NCBI GenBank assembly: GCA_034096865.1
Contig: JAWQFJ010028371.1
Location: 68,191-86,049 of the forward strand
DNA: 17,859 nucleotides
Origin: Theodoxus fluviatilis
Taxonomy: Eukaryota > Mollusca > Gastropoda > Cycloneritida > Neritidae
Direction: 5' to 3'
Below the pieces are notes generated by a model that did not search any database, was not told where the DNA came from, and was given only the letters and a program-made list of their open reading frames with translations. Positions 16,539 through 17,859 of the stretch are shown piece after piece; the stretch's first letter is position 1, and each line of letters opens with the position of its first letter. The translations under genes were made by a program, and so were the position numbers.

Positions 16539-17100
16539 GTCAGACAGCCCGTGCACCCACAAATGTACATGGCGATCAATCACTCCTCTTTCATAAATGG
16601 ATGCATGTTTAATAAAATCGTTTTGCCTTTTCCTTTTGAACCATTGGGTTTGTCTGTATTGCCAATGTCTGGTTGTATCGTCACACTCAATGTCTCTCAT
16701 GTACCTGCTAAACATGTGTGAAGTTTGAGTTAAGCCTTTTCCACTGTGAAACTGCTGTAAACACTTACGGGGGGAAAAGTTCGTTTGGAAGGGATAGCTA
16801 ATGGATTAAAGGGGAATTGGTGGGGTGGGTACCGGAAGCAGAAGGGCATGGCCTATGGGAGGCGAGTAATGATGAGAGAGAGGGAGGGAGATAGTGATTG
16901 TGCTTTTAAACAGAAAATGCCAAAGAAAATCCTTTACAACATTTGTGTACCGTAACGAATGCAACTGCATCCATTAGGTCGTTCAAGAGGCCTAGCGCTA
17001 TCGAACGCTCGACTTGTACATGCTAGCGCTCTAATGTAGACGTGTTGATTAGTGACGTCACATCACGCACGTTTCCCGCGACCTCTTCATAGCCCCTTAC
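16539..17100. other. Unique sequence with an AATAAA and short motifs
   Basis: AATAAA at 16611-16616 overlaps the stop codon (TAA 16610-16612) of the plus-strand frame through the 51-bp array. CTAGCGCT occurs twice within about 30 bases near 16992 and 17023. TGACGTCA, a cAMP-response-element-like palindrome, is at 17053-17060. No gene is supported. Confidence 0.4.
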
Positions 17101-17230
17101 ATCATGCACAACAAGGCCCCTTTCGTCAAGCACAACAATAATAACAATAATACTGTGTGGATTTATATAGCGCCTTACCATGAGTTAAGACATGCTCAAG
17201 GCGCATACATACACAACCATTACAATATAC
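17091..17230. repeat. Probable dispersed-repeat fragment with GCGCCTT/AAGGCGC hairpin
   Basis: A short direct repeat (CCCCTTACATCATGCACAACA, then CCCCTTTCGTCAAGCACAACA) is followed by an AATAATAA stretch and GGATTTATATAGCGCCTT. GCGCCTT at 17170-17176 pairs with AAGGCGC at 17198-17204. I recall this motif as a common interspersed sequence in molluscs and other marine invertebrates. The family name is unknown to me. Confidence 0.45.
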
Positions 17231-17291
17231 AATAACAGTCAATCACATTAAAGGTAACTTAATAAACCAGGGGCGGATCAGTTCATTTTTT

Positions 17292-17496
17292 GGGGGGGGG
17301 GTTTCCAAACTTTTTTTACGAGCGGGAGGGGGGGAGGGGGTAAAAGTGCTCAACCGAAACGTGAAAGATCCAGAAAGCGGGGGGGGGGGGGGGGGGGGGG
17401 GGGTTGTAACTGCAAAATGGTCCATTCTGGCGCATTATAATCATGATCATTAGGCTACCACTTTCAGTCAGGCAGCAGATTTTGTTACTGAAGAAA

Positions 17497-17537
<41 letters not shown>

Positions 17538-17542
17538 TGTTG

Positions 17543-17575
<33 letters not shown>
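17292..17575. repeat. Poly-G runs and a TA microsatellite
   Basis: G10 lies at 17292-17301, a broken G-rich block at 17322-17340, G25 at 17379-17403, (TA)17 at 17501-17535 and G31 at 17545-17575. The two long G runs are difficult to sequence accurately, so their lengths may not be exact. Short poly-Pro frames on the minus strand are by-products. Confidence 0.9.
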
Positions 17576-17577
<2 letters not shown>

Positions 17578-17637
17578 ATTGCAAACAAAACCATGAAAAC
17601 CAAAATTAATGGAAGACACTGGCTGCGCTCGATTTAA

Positions 17638-17707
17638 CCGCCGAAAATCCGCTGGCGGCGGTCTGCCGCCACGTGACCGGCTATTCGCCGTCACGTGACA
17701 GGCGAAT
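17638..17707. promoter_or_regulatory. GC-rich block with two CACGTGAC motifs in palindromes
   Basis: CCGCCG (17638-17643) and CGGCGG (17656-17661) can pair. CACGTGAC lies at 17670-17677, and GTCACGTGAC at 17690-17699 is flanked by ATTCGCC (17683-17689) and GGCGAAT (17701-17707), making a 25-base near-perfect palindrome. GTCACGTGAC is a classic E-box of bHLH-zip factors such as the USF/TFE group. It may mark a promoter to the right of the window, or the end of a DNA transposon. Confidence 0.4.
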
Positions 17708-17859
17708 CGACAGCTTTCGTCCCAATCGAGCTGTTACGTGTTATACAGCCGGCCACAATCTATCGACGTATTGGCATGCAGGTATGTTGTTGCTAGCACT
17801 TTATGCTATAACACGGGTTCTTTAGAATCTCTTGGTGCTCATCTGTCGCTAGCAGAAAC

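Noticed and set aside
17053..17060. TGACGTCA as a cAMP response element
   Set aside because: A single 8-base motif without a promoter or gene nearby; chance occurrence is plausible.
17268..17279. CAGGGGCGGATC as a hAT-type terminal repeat
   Set aside because: No matching inverted end or 8-bp target duplication is found in the window.

Overview
This is a stretch of animal nuclear genome with no prokaryotic features. The visible gene structure has introns with GT-AG borders. The mobile DNA is of metazoan types: a piggyBac-type DNA transposon and a CR1/jockey-like LINE. Roughly a third of the window is tandem repeat DNA. The repeat style, including a GCGCCTT...AAGGCGC hairpin motif near 17.2 kb that I recall from molluscs and other marine invertebrates, suggests a mollusc or similar marine invertebrate. 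That assignment is inference.

Layout. (a) 1-6175 holds part of one plus-strand gene for a lysine/glutamate-rich, probably disordered protein. Three exons (2684-2977, 4382-4503, 5930-6175) and one alternative terminal exon (4712-4753) are visible, and their codon phases join correctly. Its introns carry three minisatellites: a 14-bp C/T-rich array of about 2.1 kb, a 35-bp array of 12 copies and a 24-bp array of 34 copies. The 14-bp and 24-bp arrays end only 70 and 41 bases before a 3' splice site. A further 35-bp array opens the window. (b) 6176-7625 is a trinucleotide landscape (TAG, then GGT) that passes into a 59-bp minisatellite. (c) 7626-10553 is a nested transposon. A minus-strand, internally deleted piggyBac-type element with 13-bp perfect terminal inverted repeats sits in the 59-bp minisatellite. 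Intact neighbouring repeat copies show that the insertion point is a TTAA. The element is itself split by a 5'-truncated LINE (9043-10252) flanked by a perfect 10-bp target duplication. The LINE landed after codon 6 of the piggyBac reading frame. (d) 10554-14625 is mostly plain intergenic or intronic sequence with an ATC microsatellite and an 8 x 38-bp array. (e) 14626-16538 is a run of four unrelated minisatellites: a 124-bp dimeric higher-order array, a 17-bp array, a 3 x 43-bp array and a 10 x 51-bp array. (f) 16539-17859 holds another dispersed-repeat fragment, long poly-G and TA runs, and a GC-rich tail with a palindrome centred on GTCACGTGAC.

I find no rRNA, tRNA, CRISPR array or operon. 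The long open frames inside the minisatellites are mostly by-products of repeat composition. I do not see a clear new molecular system. The most informative structures are the dated nested insertion (minisatellite, then piggyBac, then LINE) and the minisatellites placed against splice acceptors, one of which contains 34 acceptor-like motifs in tandem.
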